Source: Formicarius rufipectus (Eukaryota; Chordata; Aves; Passeriformes; Formicariidae). Taken from it: a stretch of 64,000 bases of DNA. The notes beneath the pieces were generated by a model, which saw nothing but the letters and a program-made list of their open reading frames with translations, was not told the origin of the DNA and did no database searches. Location of the stretch: assembly GCA_013399695.1 (NCBI GenBank), contig VXAU01002296.1, forward strand, positions 224,845 to 288,844. Reading direction: 5' to 3'. The position numbers and the translations under genes are program-made. Shown one piece after another: positions 52,190 through 64,000 of the stretch; position 1 is the stretch's first letter; each line of letters starts with the position of its first letter.

Positions 52190-52880
52190 CTTAGGAAGCT
52201 GCTCATTCCAGTTAGCAAAAATACGCATCTTTATTTCTATCATGAATTTTCCCAGATTTTCCTACTATTTTACCTCCTTATATTGTTGTTAATTTCATGT
52301 ATTTGATAGATATGAGTCCATAATCAAATCTGTATAATTCCCCATAGTAACAGCTTAGAGGTTAGGTCCAGATCAATCTTTAGTATTCTCAACTGATAAA
52401 CTAAGCAGATTGAGCTGTTTGAATCTTTTACCCTGAAGCATGATTAATGGTCCCCAAGTCATGCTTGTGACTCCTCTCTGAACTTCTTCAACAATATTCC
52501 TGAACCATGGACCCCAGAACTGGACAAAATATTACAGTAATGATTTCATCAGTGCTAAATACAACAGTAGCATTATAACTCTTGACACCTATCTTCATTC
52601 ATTATTCCTTTGATGCCTATTTATTAAGCTCATATTAGACATTTTGTGCATTGTGTCACATTTGGAAATTATAGCCCGATGACTATGAACTCTGGTCCCC
52701 AACTCTTTTTGAGAAGCATTGGTTTTCAGAAGCATTATTCTCAAAACTGAGGATTCACTCTCTTAATTACAGGCTGAAATGTTAGTTCTTAGATTTTTAG
52801 TTATGTTAAAAATATTTGCCATAGTAACCTCTGTACTGTTTGCAAGTGATTTGATTACCTGGTGTTGGTAATGACCACTC
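52190..52880 (-). mobile_element. Ancient CR1-type LINE fragment
   Basis: The reverse complement of an old, heavily mutated CR1 can be followed: GCAGATTGAGCTGTTTGAAT, CTTGTGACTCCTCTCTGAAC, CCCAGAACTGGACAAAATAT, ATCAGTGCTAAATACA, then CCCCAACTCTTTTTGAGAAG. The order agrees with the older CR1 families known from turtles and crocodiles. Divergence is much higher than in the CR1 copy at 39.2 kb. Boundaries are approximate. Confidence 0.6.
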
Positions 52881-53837
52881 CTCCAGTCACTGTTTTGTTT
52901 TCAAATGTGGGCATTGATAGCCCAGCTCTGGTGCCTTAATTTTGAGCTGATGGCGAAAGATTCGTTCAAAACATATTCCCATGAGAATGATATAAGTCTT
53001 AGGCACAACTTGGTAAGATGGACTTCTGTATCCCATGGAGATGAGTAAGGAAGGTGATCACCTTGTTTCCACCAGTTATAAACTTGGATGCTGCCATTGA
53101 TAAGAGGGACCTTTCAATATAAAGGTACTCAATACCATCTTTTGATATTGAACACCACAGTTAAAGAACTTGTGCAGAAATGAAGAGTCTTTCTGTTGTT
53201 CTATATTAACCTGTTGCTGATGCCATATTAATATATGTATTATGGGAGCATATACAAAGACTGGGTAAAATAGCTTTAAATTTGTTTTGCAATTCTAAAA
53301 ATTCTAATTAAATCCCATCAAACTATATATTTTTTTTCTGCAAAGTAGGTTATATAACATCAGTGTCAGAGCAAACATGAGTCCTCCTGAATCCCAGCTA
53401 TTAGTTAGAACAACCTTTCTCATCTCTCAGTCAAAGAAATTCACGATATGATGAGCTTTAATTGAAAAGTAACTGTACAATTTACAGTTCTGTTAAAAAA
53501 AAAATCATAAAGTGTAAGCTTTGGTTGAAAGAAAAGTATTTAGCCAATGGTGATATTTGAGCAAGTCCTGAACAAAATTACAGATTTTGCAGGTATACTT
53601 AGTAGGAATATCCAGTCCCATCTTTAACGTAAGCAGATTGAAGATAATCTCAAGATTTCAATGATTCACTGTCCCTCCAACTTGTCTCAAAGGAACCATT
53701 AAATAATAAGAAGTGGAAGAAACCTTCAGTGGGAAGAAAGGGGTAATTTAATTGTACTTCTTACTAGTAATACGACGTACATGAGATGGGCTTTTTATTT
53801 TGAAATCTTTACTTTCTTCAGTGTTATTCTGATTTAT

Positions 53838-53900
53838 TTATTATATATATATTGTGTATATTTGCATATATATATGTATATTGCATATGTATGTATTTAA
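53838..53900. repeat. (TA)n-rich stretch
   Basis: Several TATATA runs with interspersed TG and GCATA, read directly. Confidence 0.8.
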
Positions 53901-55679
53901 TACGTGTAAATGTATTTTTTATTCAGGGGGGACTGTTGACAAACAATGCAGATTTTGCAAAAAGCTTCACAGAGGTTCATATTTGCTCCTCTTCAAAAAT
54001 GTGCTCAGAAGAAATGTTGAAGGGTTTTTCAGAACTAGTTAATAGTGTCTTCTTTCTCAGTCTTCTCTATCCTGTCTTGCTTTGCTCCTCAGCTGAAGTT
54101 ACAATATAAAGTAAGTTTGTTAACTCTATATGATTATAATTTATGATACTGACTTTGGCTTCTAAGGGACCATATTCTGGCCAGGAATCATCACAATAAA
54201 GATACAGTTCATCTTCCCTCTGAATTTACCAGTCTTTCTTTTGCTTAACATGCTTTTTTTGGACAAGAGAGAAAGCAATGGGAACCAGCTCCTCTGGTTT
54301 TACACCGTTTGACAGTTCCTTTCAGCCAGGGGAATTTCTACACTGGCATCTGTGACCAGATTCCAAGTTTCTTTACTGTTCAAAGACTGTAAAATAGCTG
54401 GGTCAAGGGGCAGAGACTCTATCCGAATTTATTTTGCTTAAGCTTGAGGTCTGGTCTTGCTTAGCTAACAAGATCTAGTTACATCATAGCCCATGCAGCT
54501 ATGCTTTGCAAAGTCTTCCTTGGACAAGACAGTGAAAAGGAATCAAGAAAACTATGAACACAGAGATTACTCAGTCTATTCAGATTAAGTTTTTTGCACC
54601 CAGCGTGTAAATCTTCGCGCTCAATTGATAAGAGAATGGGGGAATTGTGGAGGAAGGAAATAATTGTAAATTTCTTTAATACTTGTAATCTTAATTTGTG
54701 AGAAACTTCCCTTTGTTTTACCAGAGAGGCTAGATTCTTTGTTTCATTGTAAAATTTTCCTCTCATCTGCAATGCTACAGAGAAATCAAATACAAAAACA
54801 ACAATATACTGCTACACAGATATTTTGTGGACTACCACACCCTGTGAATTTTACATCTTAGACTATTGTTTGACAAAACAAACCACTAAATACTTGCAAA
54901 TGTGCTGTCAGTATTTTTATACTTATGTTTTCCCATTTGCTTCAGCACATTAATAAAAGATCAAGAATAATTACAAGACAGAATCCAGCTAAGCTTTGAA
55001 CCCGGAATGTTGTAGTAAAGTGATGTATGCCACATGAATTAACGGAAGAGTGTGTCCAAGCAATAGGATGCAAACCTTCAACAGCTATGGCTAAGTCTGT
55101 TCCCTGGCTACCAGTTACTGTTGTCTACAAATTGTTCTGTAAGATCCACTGTAAACTAACTGAAACGAACTATTTACAGTGCACGGTACAACAAAGTCCT
55201 CAACTTGCAAGTGTTAACTGCTATTGACATAGAAATCTTAAATTTTCATAATGGTAATACATTTATTTTAGAAATATTTCTTTCCTGTTTATGAATTTCT
55301 ATTATGTTTATGACATCTTCCTACACGAAAAACAATGCAGCAGTGTTCCTGAATTTTTAAACCTCCTGAAAGAGCAGCCATAAGGAATAGTATGTATAGT
55401 TCCATTTATCTTCACGGGGAGTTAAGTATCTGGTGATGACAATTCTAACTCAACACTGCTCATAGACTAGAAAGTCAGACCTGGCTTTTATGATCATGGA
55501 GCCTTAACACCTACACCACCTATGCTATGTAATTTGCCTGACTTTTTTATTTTATAATAGTATATTCCTAGGAAGATTTCCACACTTGCTTTAAAAATTG
55601 GTTATGATGGAGAAACCCTGTACGAAATAATTCGAGAATAGTACCATTGTCTAGAATGATCTTATTGTTAAAAATGTGT

Positions 55680-56320
55680 CTCTGTGCTCCAGCCTGGATT
55701 TGTCTCACTGCAGATGCCATCCTTTGAAAGCTCTTACACACTGTCTGCTAAAGTGAAGACCACACTATTACCAAAACATATCGCAGATATTGCGATATAT
55801 GTTTTAAAATTTATTTGAATCCTTGATCCTCTTCTACTGGCCTTTTAACCATCTCTCTACAACAGCAGACACACATTCCTTCTGATCACAGCCCTGCACT
55901 GAGGATTTTGTTCAGCTTATTATCTGTTCTGATCCCTGTGGGTTTTTAAAAGTGATGGATTTTTTCTAACACAGGCTTTTTGTCTCAGCCTCAACCCCTC
56001 CCAGCAAATACCTTCTGCACATTTTGCATTCCTTTTCCCCGTGTATCACTTTAGTCTGTATTTCATTCATTGTTTGAGTTTGATATCAGTTTGACAAGTC
56101 CATGTTGTCTTGTTTACCACTTAGAAATACAGTTAGAACTTTTGAATTCTTCCATTCTTTTGGAACTTCATTTGTTTTCTCAGATTTATTGAAAATCTAT
56201 ATTAATGCTAAAGCAAAACCTCATCCCACTCTTTTAAGACTCTTGAATGTCAATTATCTGTCTATTTATTAAAAAATCTCCAGCTGTTGTAACAATTGCT
56301 TATTGTCCTCTTTTGTTGCT
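55680..56320 (-). mobile_element. Ancient CR1-type LINE fragment(s)
   Basis: The clearest part is 56140-56290: TTCTTTTGGAACTTCATTTG, AGATTTATTGAAAATCTATA, then CTCTTTTAAGACTCTTGAAT with AATTATCTG. These match, in order, the reverse-transcriptase region of old CR1 families in reverse complement. The part at 55790-55870 (ATTTGAATCCTTGATCCTCT, CCTTTTAACCATCTC) resembles the 3' part of the same kind of element. The fragment at 52.2-52.9 kb has the same orientation and could be another part of one old insertion, but spacing does not fit a simple continuous copy. Confidence 0.5.
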
Positions 56321-59300
56321 TGAAAATTAAAACTGTTTATTCATCATGTGCTATGATCAAATCATTATGCTTTATCTTTGTAATTTTTAATTTTATGATC
56401 ACATTTTCCATATATGATGCTGTCCCTTAATTCTGTCTTATGAGGGATGCAACTCTCTAAACTAGGAAATTATTGATGGTAAGACTAACCCTCCCTTTAA
56501 ATTTTTTTTATTTTTTTTTAGAAATGGCAGTGTTGAATGCTATTTTATTAAACTTGTATTGATCTTCCTGGTTTTAAGGCAATCTTTCTCCCTCCATTTC
56601 TACAGACAGGTCCTTAAAGTACTGCCAAACAGTATGATTTGATATTCTGCAGTGGGCAATCCCTGTTCCTCCATTAGGACGTGTATGTATTAGTGTTTGC
56701 AGTTTGTTGAAACTTGAAAATGATGATGCCACTCTTCTACTCAGTGGGTGGTTATAGCACCTTAGCCAAAGTAAGTCTTCAGTTTTGAAGGCTACTTTGT
56801 CTCATTCCCTATACTCTGTTGAAAGACACTGAGGGGATTCAAAGGATCAAATGAATCTCCTCTCTCATCTAAAAATTTAAGAAATCTAAAGATATCATGT
56901 AATTCATAAAATCAGGTACTAAGGAAGAGCCTAAAATTCTGTTGTTTAATTACCTTCTTACCTCTGCTTACCTGCTCTACATTTTTTGATGCAATTTACA
57001 ACATTGATTTTAGTAATCCAATTATAATTATACATTCCCATCAGCTTTTTGGACAATAAAGACAAGCTCATTTCATAAATGAACAGTATCAGTTTCACTT
57101 GTTTTAGCATTCAGACCCCTGACACTGATGTATAGTACCGAATTTGGTCTTCTATTTTGCTATCAGTACCTGAATTTTAATCAAAATGAGTGTATCCGTT
57201 CTGATATGAGGGTTAATTCAATATTGAAATATCATAGGATAGTTGCTCACATATCCATTGGTATCAGTGTGGGTTGAACAAGTTATTCACTAAGGACAGT
57301 GCAGAAACTGTTCAGAGTTGTTTTCATGGTTAACTACTATTTTAAAGTTCCTCCACAGTATTTAAAGTCCTTTCAAACATGCTTGCCCAAAAAGAAGTTA
57401 ATGCCTAATTTTGAAGAAAAAAACCACCTATTTTTTAAAATGCCAAATTATTTTCCCATTTCTAGACTACATTTACACATTTTAGGTAGCCTGTGATATG
57501 CAGACTATTATAACATGAATTAAATTTCATATCGGTGTAAAGAATACAAGAAGTACGTTACTGATTTATTGTAACTATTTATTGAGGATTTTTTTTGTTT
57601 TATTTTTTCTCCATATTCTTTGTAGTTATCTTGTCATACTTGCAATGAAACCATCAATCTTTCTGTAGATTTTTAGTAATGCTTGCATTCGGTAAGATTT
57701 CACATAATACTTGTATTAGGCCCAGACCAGCCACCATTAAAATCCATGAATAAACTAGCAGTTATCTCCTAGAATAATCCCTCTTAAACCTTCATTACAG
57801 CAAGTAGCACCAGTTCACCTGTTATATTACATTCAATAAATTACTGTAAGAAGCATGCAGACATATCTGCTGGACAGGTAATTCTTCAAATGGGCACTTA
57901 CTGCTTTTTTCTTCTTCCACATGGATTTGGAGAAGGTCCAAAATAAAGGTTTTCTGTGCATTCATGTAGTGCAGCATGGTGCTGCAGTGGTAGATTTTCA
58001 ATAAAGAATGCCAGATTTTTGTGTGTATAGCTGGAAGAGATTTTTAAAAGTCAGCAGCTATTTAAGTCCTTTTCAAGACCAAATTTTCAGCATTCAGCTG
58101 TACCTTGTGATAATCTGGTTTCTTTAAAAGGTCCTGACTTCTTTCCTCAAGTGTGACTTCTAAAAGTCTGACACACATCCACACACTCATGGATGGAAGA
58201 ATCATTCCTTTGATGAGAAAATGTTAACCTCTCTCCTCTGGCTACAATGCTTGCTGGCAAGTTCTTGGGACAAAGCGTTCCGGCAACTGGATGGTTGGAT
58301 TAAGGTGGAAAGGTGCATATGGTTCAAGCAGCTGCCTCAACACACTTTCCAAATACTAGATTAAACTTCAACTGGAGACTTCTCCTTGGGAATACGGACC
58401 ATGGGAGCTAACACAGTTTCATCCTTCAGCTGCAATCAGGAATGATGAATTACTAAAATTGGATGTAATTACAGTTTGCTATCATGAAAAGAAAATATGT
58501 CTACCACCAAAAAAACTAGACTGTGTAGATAATGTCTTTTAAATTAATTTTTTTTAACAACTGGGTATAAAATTGTTAAACTTCTAATACTTCTCCTTGC
58601 AAATAATTTGCCCTAAAAAGTACTGGTTTTATGAGTTGCCTTTTTTTTTTCCTTACACAATGTGTAAAATAACTGCCAACCTAAAGTGCAGTGCTATGAT
58701 ATCCACTTGCATAAGATGGTGCCTCACCCCAAATTTTTCTGATTCTACTCCTAGTTGTATTGGGTGTGCAGTTGTAGCAATAAAAAAAATGGGGTTTTCT
58801 GTTGAAGCAAAGTGAAAAATGGAATGCTAAGGAAACAGGTACTATTTTGTCATTTCTTTTATTATAGTTTTGTACAAATTTGGAAAATAAAGTTACTTTG
58901 CTGCTCCTGAATCACAGAACTCTGTAATTCACATCTACAAGGCAGTATTACTATTTCCTTAAAAATACAAAAGGTTCTGTCCTGAAGTCTTCGCAAATAA
59001 GCCTAAAAAAGGGGCATGTTTATTTAGTGTTCAACTAGTATAAAACTCCTGTATCTAACCATATTGTTAACATCCATAGTCTGCTTTCAATTTACTTCCC
59101 AAACCCATGAATTCTATACAAGTGCTTGTGGTCAGGAAGATGACTACTTAATACATGCTAATTTGTGTGTATGACATAGAAATGGTTTTCAAAAAGGCAG
59201 CTCTGTCCCATAATCCTAAATATTGACAAAATTTCCAGAATTCCCAGAAAGTTGCTGCAGATGCATAAACGTCATGAAACTGAAAGGAATTTTGCATCTT

Positions 59301-62300
59301 TAATGTGGTCCATGTGTCTGTCATACCAAAGAAAAGTATTGTCCGGACACAGCTGTAACTGTTGTTTGGTTATTAAATATACTTCCCTAAATGTAAGTAC
59401 TTTTTCCTTAAGAAGAAAAAGCTAGAAAATAAACCTATGCTCTTTTTTGGTATGACAAACTCATAGTTTAACATCAGTGCTGAAAACTACATCTAGGGTA
59501 AAAGCGAGCAGAATTGATCCCATTCTACTGTGAAGTAGAACCCTGCTTATTCCTCCTATGGAATTCAGGTTCTGGCAGATGAACTTCTGCTCTGGAAGAG
59601 CAAACCATAACACATGGGCCACTCATGTGTGCCCTGTGAAGATTTAGTGGCACAAGGTTATCAGAGACCTTGTGCTGCTTTACCACCAGGAGCCCATGCC
59701 CCTCATTTACTACTCCTCTACTTCTCTACTCCTCTACCAACCGATACACCTTGTTTGTTCTGAGTGAGGCTGCAGCAGTTCATCTGAAGGTGATGCTTCT
59801 CACCAGAGCACAGCTTGTGGCAGAGGCACTTCTACATAACCTTCTTCTGAGGGGTGAGAAAGTACTATAGCTGGAAGAGGGGAGTAGAAGAAACAGAACA
59901 AATGAAACAGAAAAATCTGCCTGTCAGGAGATTTCTGTCAGTCTTAATGAAAAACTTCTGTCTTAAGTTTTACTCAGCAGAAATCATGAAGGGGAAAGAT
60001 GTGAATAAATGGTTATAAGATAGAAAAGGAAAAGCTGGACTTCAGACCTGGGTGACACTTGTGAAGACTCATTGTTTTATAGTCAGGACTACATTTTCAC
60101 TATTGAGCTTGTTATTTGACTTACTCGGCCCCTGTATGCAATCCCATATACTCCGTAACCTCGAGATGGGCAGCCATCTCTGCATCAGGCTGAGGAAGCT
60201 TGGAACTTTGAAGTAAAATTCATAGTAGTCACTGCTCTGAGTTGCCCAAAGCAATTAGCAGGAAAGGCTGAAGAGACAATATTGCCTTTACTGCTGCCCT
60301 TCTTGGGATTGCCATGCCCTGCTATTTGCCATTTGGAGCCCCAAATGCTCTCTTGGAGATGGTGTTTGTATGGTCAGTTTCACAAAAGCTTCAGGTGTTC
60401 TCACTGATGGTTTGAAACATGACAGCAAAGAGGAGTTTCTGCAATGCTTTTTACATATATATATATATACACACAGTAACAAAATTACAATGCTATTCCA
60501 ATTGGCTTCTAGATCTTCCTTAGGCCTAGGCTATCAGTCACCTTCTGGGGTCATGACCTAAGCACTTGATTATGGTTGGTCTGGAGTAGGGCTGCAGTGC
60601 TCCTTTGCAGAACAGGGGTTGAAGACCAGCTGGAGCAGCAGAAGTGTGGGTGTGCAGCCCAGCAGGTGGGATGCTTACCAAGGGAATGGGAACCTTGAGT
60701 TAGCAGCTGCTTCAAGGACTGACTGGGCATTTGACCTAATTACAATTTAATGCTCAGCTGCACAGAACATACCTAAGTCTTAGTAGGTTGGTTATGTTGA
60801 GGAAACTCACCAAGCTCTCCAGCCTGAATGTGACAGTTATTAAGTATTTTCAGAAGTGATACCTTAGCAGTATAAGCAAGTTTATTGGCACTTTATCAGC
60901 ATTAACTCCCTTGAAGCTAAATAAGGTTTTGAAAGATTACAATCTTAGATTTTCATGCCTAAATTTTAGTACCACTTTACAGGTCAGATGCCAACCTTTT
61001 CAGAAGTTATGAGCTGTTCATGAGACTCACAACTACTTGTTTATGTATGTTTGTGATACTGCTCCCTGGGTTATACTTTGGAAACTCACCAAAAGGTTTA
61101 GCAATCTTAAAACTTTACTCAACTGTGGCTAAATAAGACTTTCATATATACAGCTAGTCACTGGGGACCGGGACTTGAAAAGACAGCATGGGCTATTTAT
61201 CCAAACCTGACCACAAAACAGCAAAAGAACCCAGGAAAATGTATAGGTCATCTTTATATAGATGTCAAATACAATGTCAAAAATTCTGACATGTTTTTGC
61301 AACACAGAAATTGAATCTGAGGATTTGCACAACCTTTTTTATTTCCTTATTTTTTTCCCCTCTCAGCATCAAAGAAATGAGACTCACACAATGTAATCCC
61401 TTTATTTTGGTGAGTGCTCTTCAGGGCAGCATTTGTTCCAACTCAAGCAAGACAACTTTGAGAGCCATCCTTTGTTTTGCTTTCCCCCAGCAACTCTCTA
61501 TTATTTGATGTTTTTACATTTGGTTGCTGCTATAATGTGTATTGAATAACTTGAAAATGAAATTATACTTTATTAGAGATATATAAAATTGTAGGCAATG
61601 CAAACTCTAAAATCATCAGCCAATTTTTGGACACAAGTTTTTTACCAAATGTTTCTAAATCAGTGCTTGATTGTAATGGTCCAGCTATTTCTCAAAGCTG
61701 AAAGTGTCACAAAATTTATTTCAATCAGATGAATGTTAAACACTTGTTTCACCAATTCATAAACCTTAGCTTTTAATGTTGATTCGAAGAACTTGGTTAT
61801 AAGAACTTAATTGACTATGGAGAAGGTAGAAAACGTAATTTTATGTTTTTGAGTTACATGAAAAGAATATGGCAGACAAAGGAATACTGAAAGAGTTTAT
61901 TGTCTGCAGCATAATTCTGCATTTTTGAGATAGTCTGAAAAGCGGGCAGTGAGTTTCAAAGGAAATGAGTTGCTCTCTTTTGAAATGTACACAAATTAAA
62001 AGTGAAAATTTCCTTTGGAGTGTCAACAGTTACTGGTAGGATATAAGAAACCGAGTTTCTCTGGGACTGGGAAACAGATTGGGAAACAGGATTGATTTAT
62101 ATGAGTGTGTTTAACTGCCATCTTCCCCTCAAACAGCTCTGGGAGAACTTAGTTCTGATTACAGCTAAGGACTGAGCACTTGTGAATTGCCAAGCTGAAC
62201 ACAAAGTTTTGTGAATTTCTACAGTGAAAGAGAAACAACATGAAAGTTAGTCTATAATGATAAGCATTCCATCCAGCAACACATTTGGATCAATACTCAC

Positions 62301-62900
62301 TAAACCACACTTGTCTTAAAATAGGAACTGTGATAAAATAATGATAAACTTGACAGTTTTCATGGTAGAGTTCTGTGAGGATCCCTGCTTGCATGAGTAG
62401 CAATTGGCCTCTGAAACACAGGGAACATCAATATTCAGAAAATCCCAAAGAAAACATTCCTTCCTTCTGGTTTCTTCAGTAACTATAGCAAATGGGCATT
62501 TGCAAGCCCTTTAACTGAAGAATTTAAAAAGAGCTCAAGTCTGATGAGGAACTCCTACAACGACATAGAAGATACCATGTTTACCCTGGGGGATATAAAA
62601 TTACTTTATGTTTCTGCTAAGGATCTGTTTAGCTCTCAAAGTTTTAAAAGTAACCCGAGGTTCCATTAGAATATCACGGCTTCTTCACAGATCTTATTCC
62701 AACGTGTATTTTCTATATATTCCTTTTCAGAATGCAGCATCACAGGATATACAAAATGGACTGAAATGAATCCTACAGCTGCAATATGAGAGATCTATTT
62801 GGAGGTTTTTTTCCGTTTGTTTTGGGATTTTTGTGTGGGTTTTTTTTAATGTGTGTTGTTTTATTCTGTTATTTTATTATAAATATTATTATTTTCTTTA
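56321..62900. other. Non-coding DNA
   Basis: No supported gene. Minor items: a short pyrimidine-rich tandem motif CTACTCCTCTAC at 59710-59737, an (AT)n/(AC)n run at 60452-60475, and T/G-rich DNA at 62805-62890. Confidence 0.55.
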
Positions 62901-63653
62901 AATTTAGACTTTCCTTTTATGAATGCAATCTCCCGAGGCCAAGAAATACTGTGAAATGAGCGCCTATGTGTTTCGATGAGCAATAGCTTCGGGTCATCAG
63001 GTGCCAGAAGAAACCCTTTGGCCTGGCACAGAGATACAAGAGGTAGTGGACAGATGCGTCTATGAAGGGCATCCGCAAACTACTGCCTGCCCGCCACTCG
63101 GGAGTCTCCAACCACGCCGGGAAACCCACTGTGTCAAGGCAGCAAGAGTTTGAGGCGAAAGAGAAAAAATAAAGTTGGCAGCTCTCATTAAGATTTATTA
63201 TATGTCTGAACTTTTGTAGTCCCGAAGCTTAACGACAGATGGTGGTGTAACTCCACCAATTTTATAACGTCTCCTTTTCTTTGATGTTGTAATAGTTTCT
63301 CCTCGGTTTGACTTTGGTTAAAACCAGCGTTTTCTGCTCTTTCCCAAGTGTCTCGGAGCGGTGCTCGAGGAGGAAAGAGAACGAACCTCTTTCGAAGATG
63401 AGTCTGTTTGTGTTGTTGCTCGCTTTCTAAACAACCCTAATGGAAAATGGCAATCTCACAGACACCTAACACTGCCAGCTGCACAAAGAAAATACATTAA
63501 ATTAATTAAAGGAAGATAGTTTCAAAGCGGTTTATTTCAAGCGAGAAATACAATTGTGAGATGAAATCTCGAACCGTAAACAGGAACAAATAAAACTCAC
63601 CGGTCTTTTTCATTAGAAAGCCAAATTATATTTTATACCGCAATCGTCGTTGT

Positions 63654-63690
63654 AAAAAAAAAAAAAAAAAAAAAGAAAAAAAGAAAAAAA
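63654..63690. repeat. Poly-A run
   Basis: A run of about 37 bases of A with three single G interruptions, directly left of the CpG island at the window end. Confidence 0.9.
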
Positions 63691-63699
63691 GTGGGGAGT

Positions 63700-64000
63700 T
63701 TGTTCAGCTTTAATTTCGCATGGGACCGCCGAGCCGCGCAGACCCGAGCAGCGCCGAGTAATAAAAGCCAAGGGCCGTGTTGTTACCTGCGCGTTGTACC
63801 CACCAGAGAGGGGCTGCCTGCGGGGCCGCTGAACAGGACGGAGGGCTCAGCGCTGTTGAACAAAGCGCAGCCCAGGCAGGCGGACGGAGCTGGGAGCGCT
63901 GAGGGAATTCGGGGGAGCGGAGGGCGCTCAGCCCGACGGCGGCGGGCGGCGACCCTCGGCAGGGCAGGGCAGGGCCGCCCGGAACGGAGACGCGGGTCGC
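63700..64000. promoter_or_regulatory. CpG island at right edge, possible FOXP2 upstream promoter
   Basis: The last 300 bases are GC-rich and dense in CpG, and the island continues beyond the window. CpG-containing, less AT-rich DNA begins already at about 62930. On the plus strand TAATAAAAG near 63760 resembles a TATA box. On the minus strand CGCAG|GTAAC near 63788 resembles a splice donor, so a transcript running leftwards from the island is also possible. The neighbour expected by synteny with mammals, next to PPP1R3A, is FOXP2 on the plus strand. The assignment to FOXP2 is inference. Confidence 0.6.

Overview
The window reads as a bird nuclear genome: AT-rich, intron-poor single-copy DNA with sparse CR1 retroposons (the typical avian LINE), an avian-type endogenous-retrovirus LTR, and two recognisable vertebrate genes. 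No bacterial features (operons, ribosome-binding sites, CRISPR) are present. Almost all short open frames are chance frames in non-coding DNA.

Region by region. 1-16604: non-coding DNA with simple repeats, best read as intron 1 and beyond of PPP1R3A. 16605-17398 (minus): first coding exon of PPP1R3A, the muscle glycogen-targeting subunit of protein phosphatase 1. 17399-24260: non-coding spacer with one CR1 fragment. 24416-25270 (plus): an intact single-exon forkhead gene, best assigned to FOXQ2, head-to-head with PPP1R3A, with a TATA-like box and photoreceptor-homeobox-type sites upstream. About 27092-27315: an isolated CpG-dense block with a tRNA-like sequence (A box, B box, long variable arm) and a perfect hairpin. 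30881-35220: an apparently exact tandem duplication of 2170 bp, each copy carrying a solo LTR, with a single N at the junction; this looks like an assembly duplication. 39220-40070: a CR1 retroposon in minus orientation with recognisable reverse-transcriptase remnants. 43051-43175: a second small CR1 fragment. 44143-44850: an orphan CpG island. 52.2-56.3 kb: very old CR1-type fragments. 63700-64000: a strong CpG island that runs off the right edge.

Synteny. In mammals PPP1R3A lies immediately beside FOXP2 and is transcribed away from it. If that order holds here, FOXP2 should start to the right on the plus strand, and the CpG islands at 44 kb and 64 kb are candidates for its upstream promoters. 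This is inference; no FOXP2 coding exon is in the window.

The most interesting item is the FOXQ2-like gene. FOXQ2 is absent from placental mammals, and zebrafish work describes it as the factor that activates the blue-cone opsin SWS2 and represses the UV opsin SWS1. Birds keep both opsins, so an intact copy here is a credible avian blue-cone identity gene. The two genes have unrelated known roles (muscle glycogen metabolism and transcription control) and share no evident regulation beyond their divergent arrangement.
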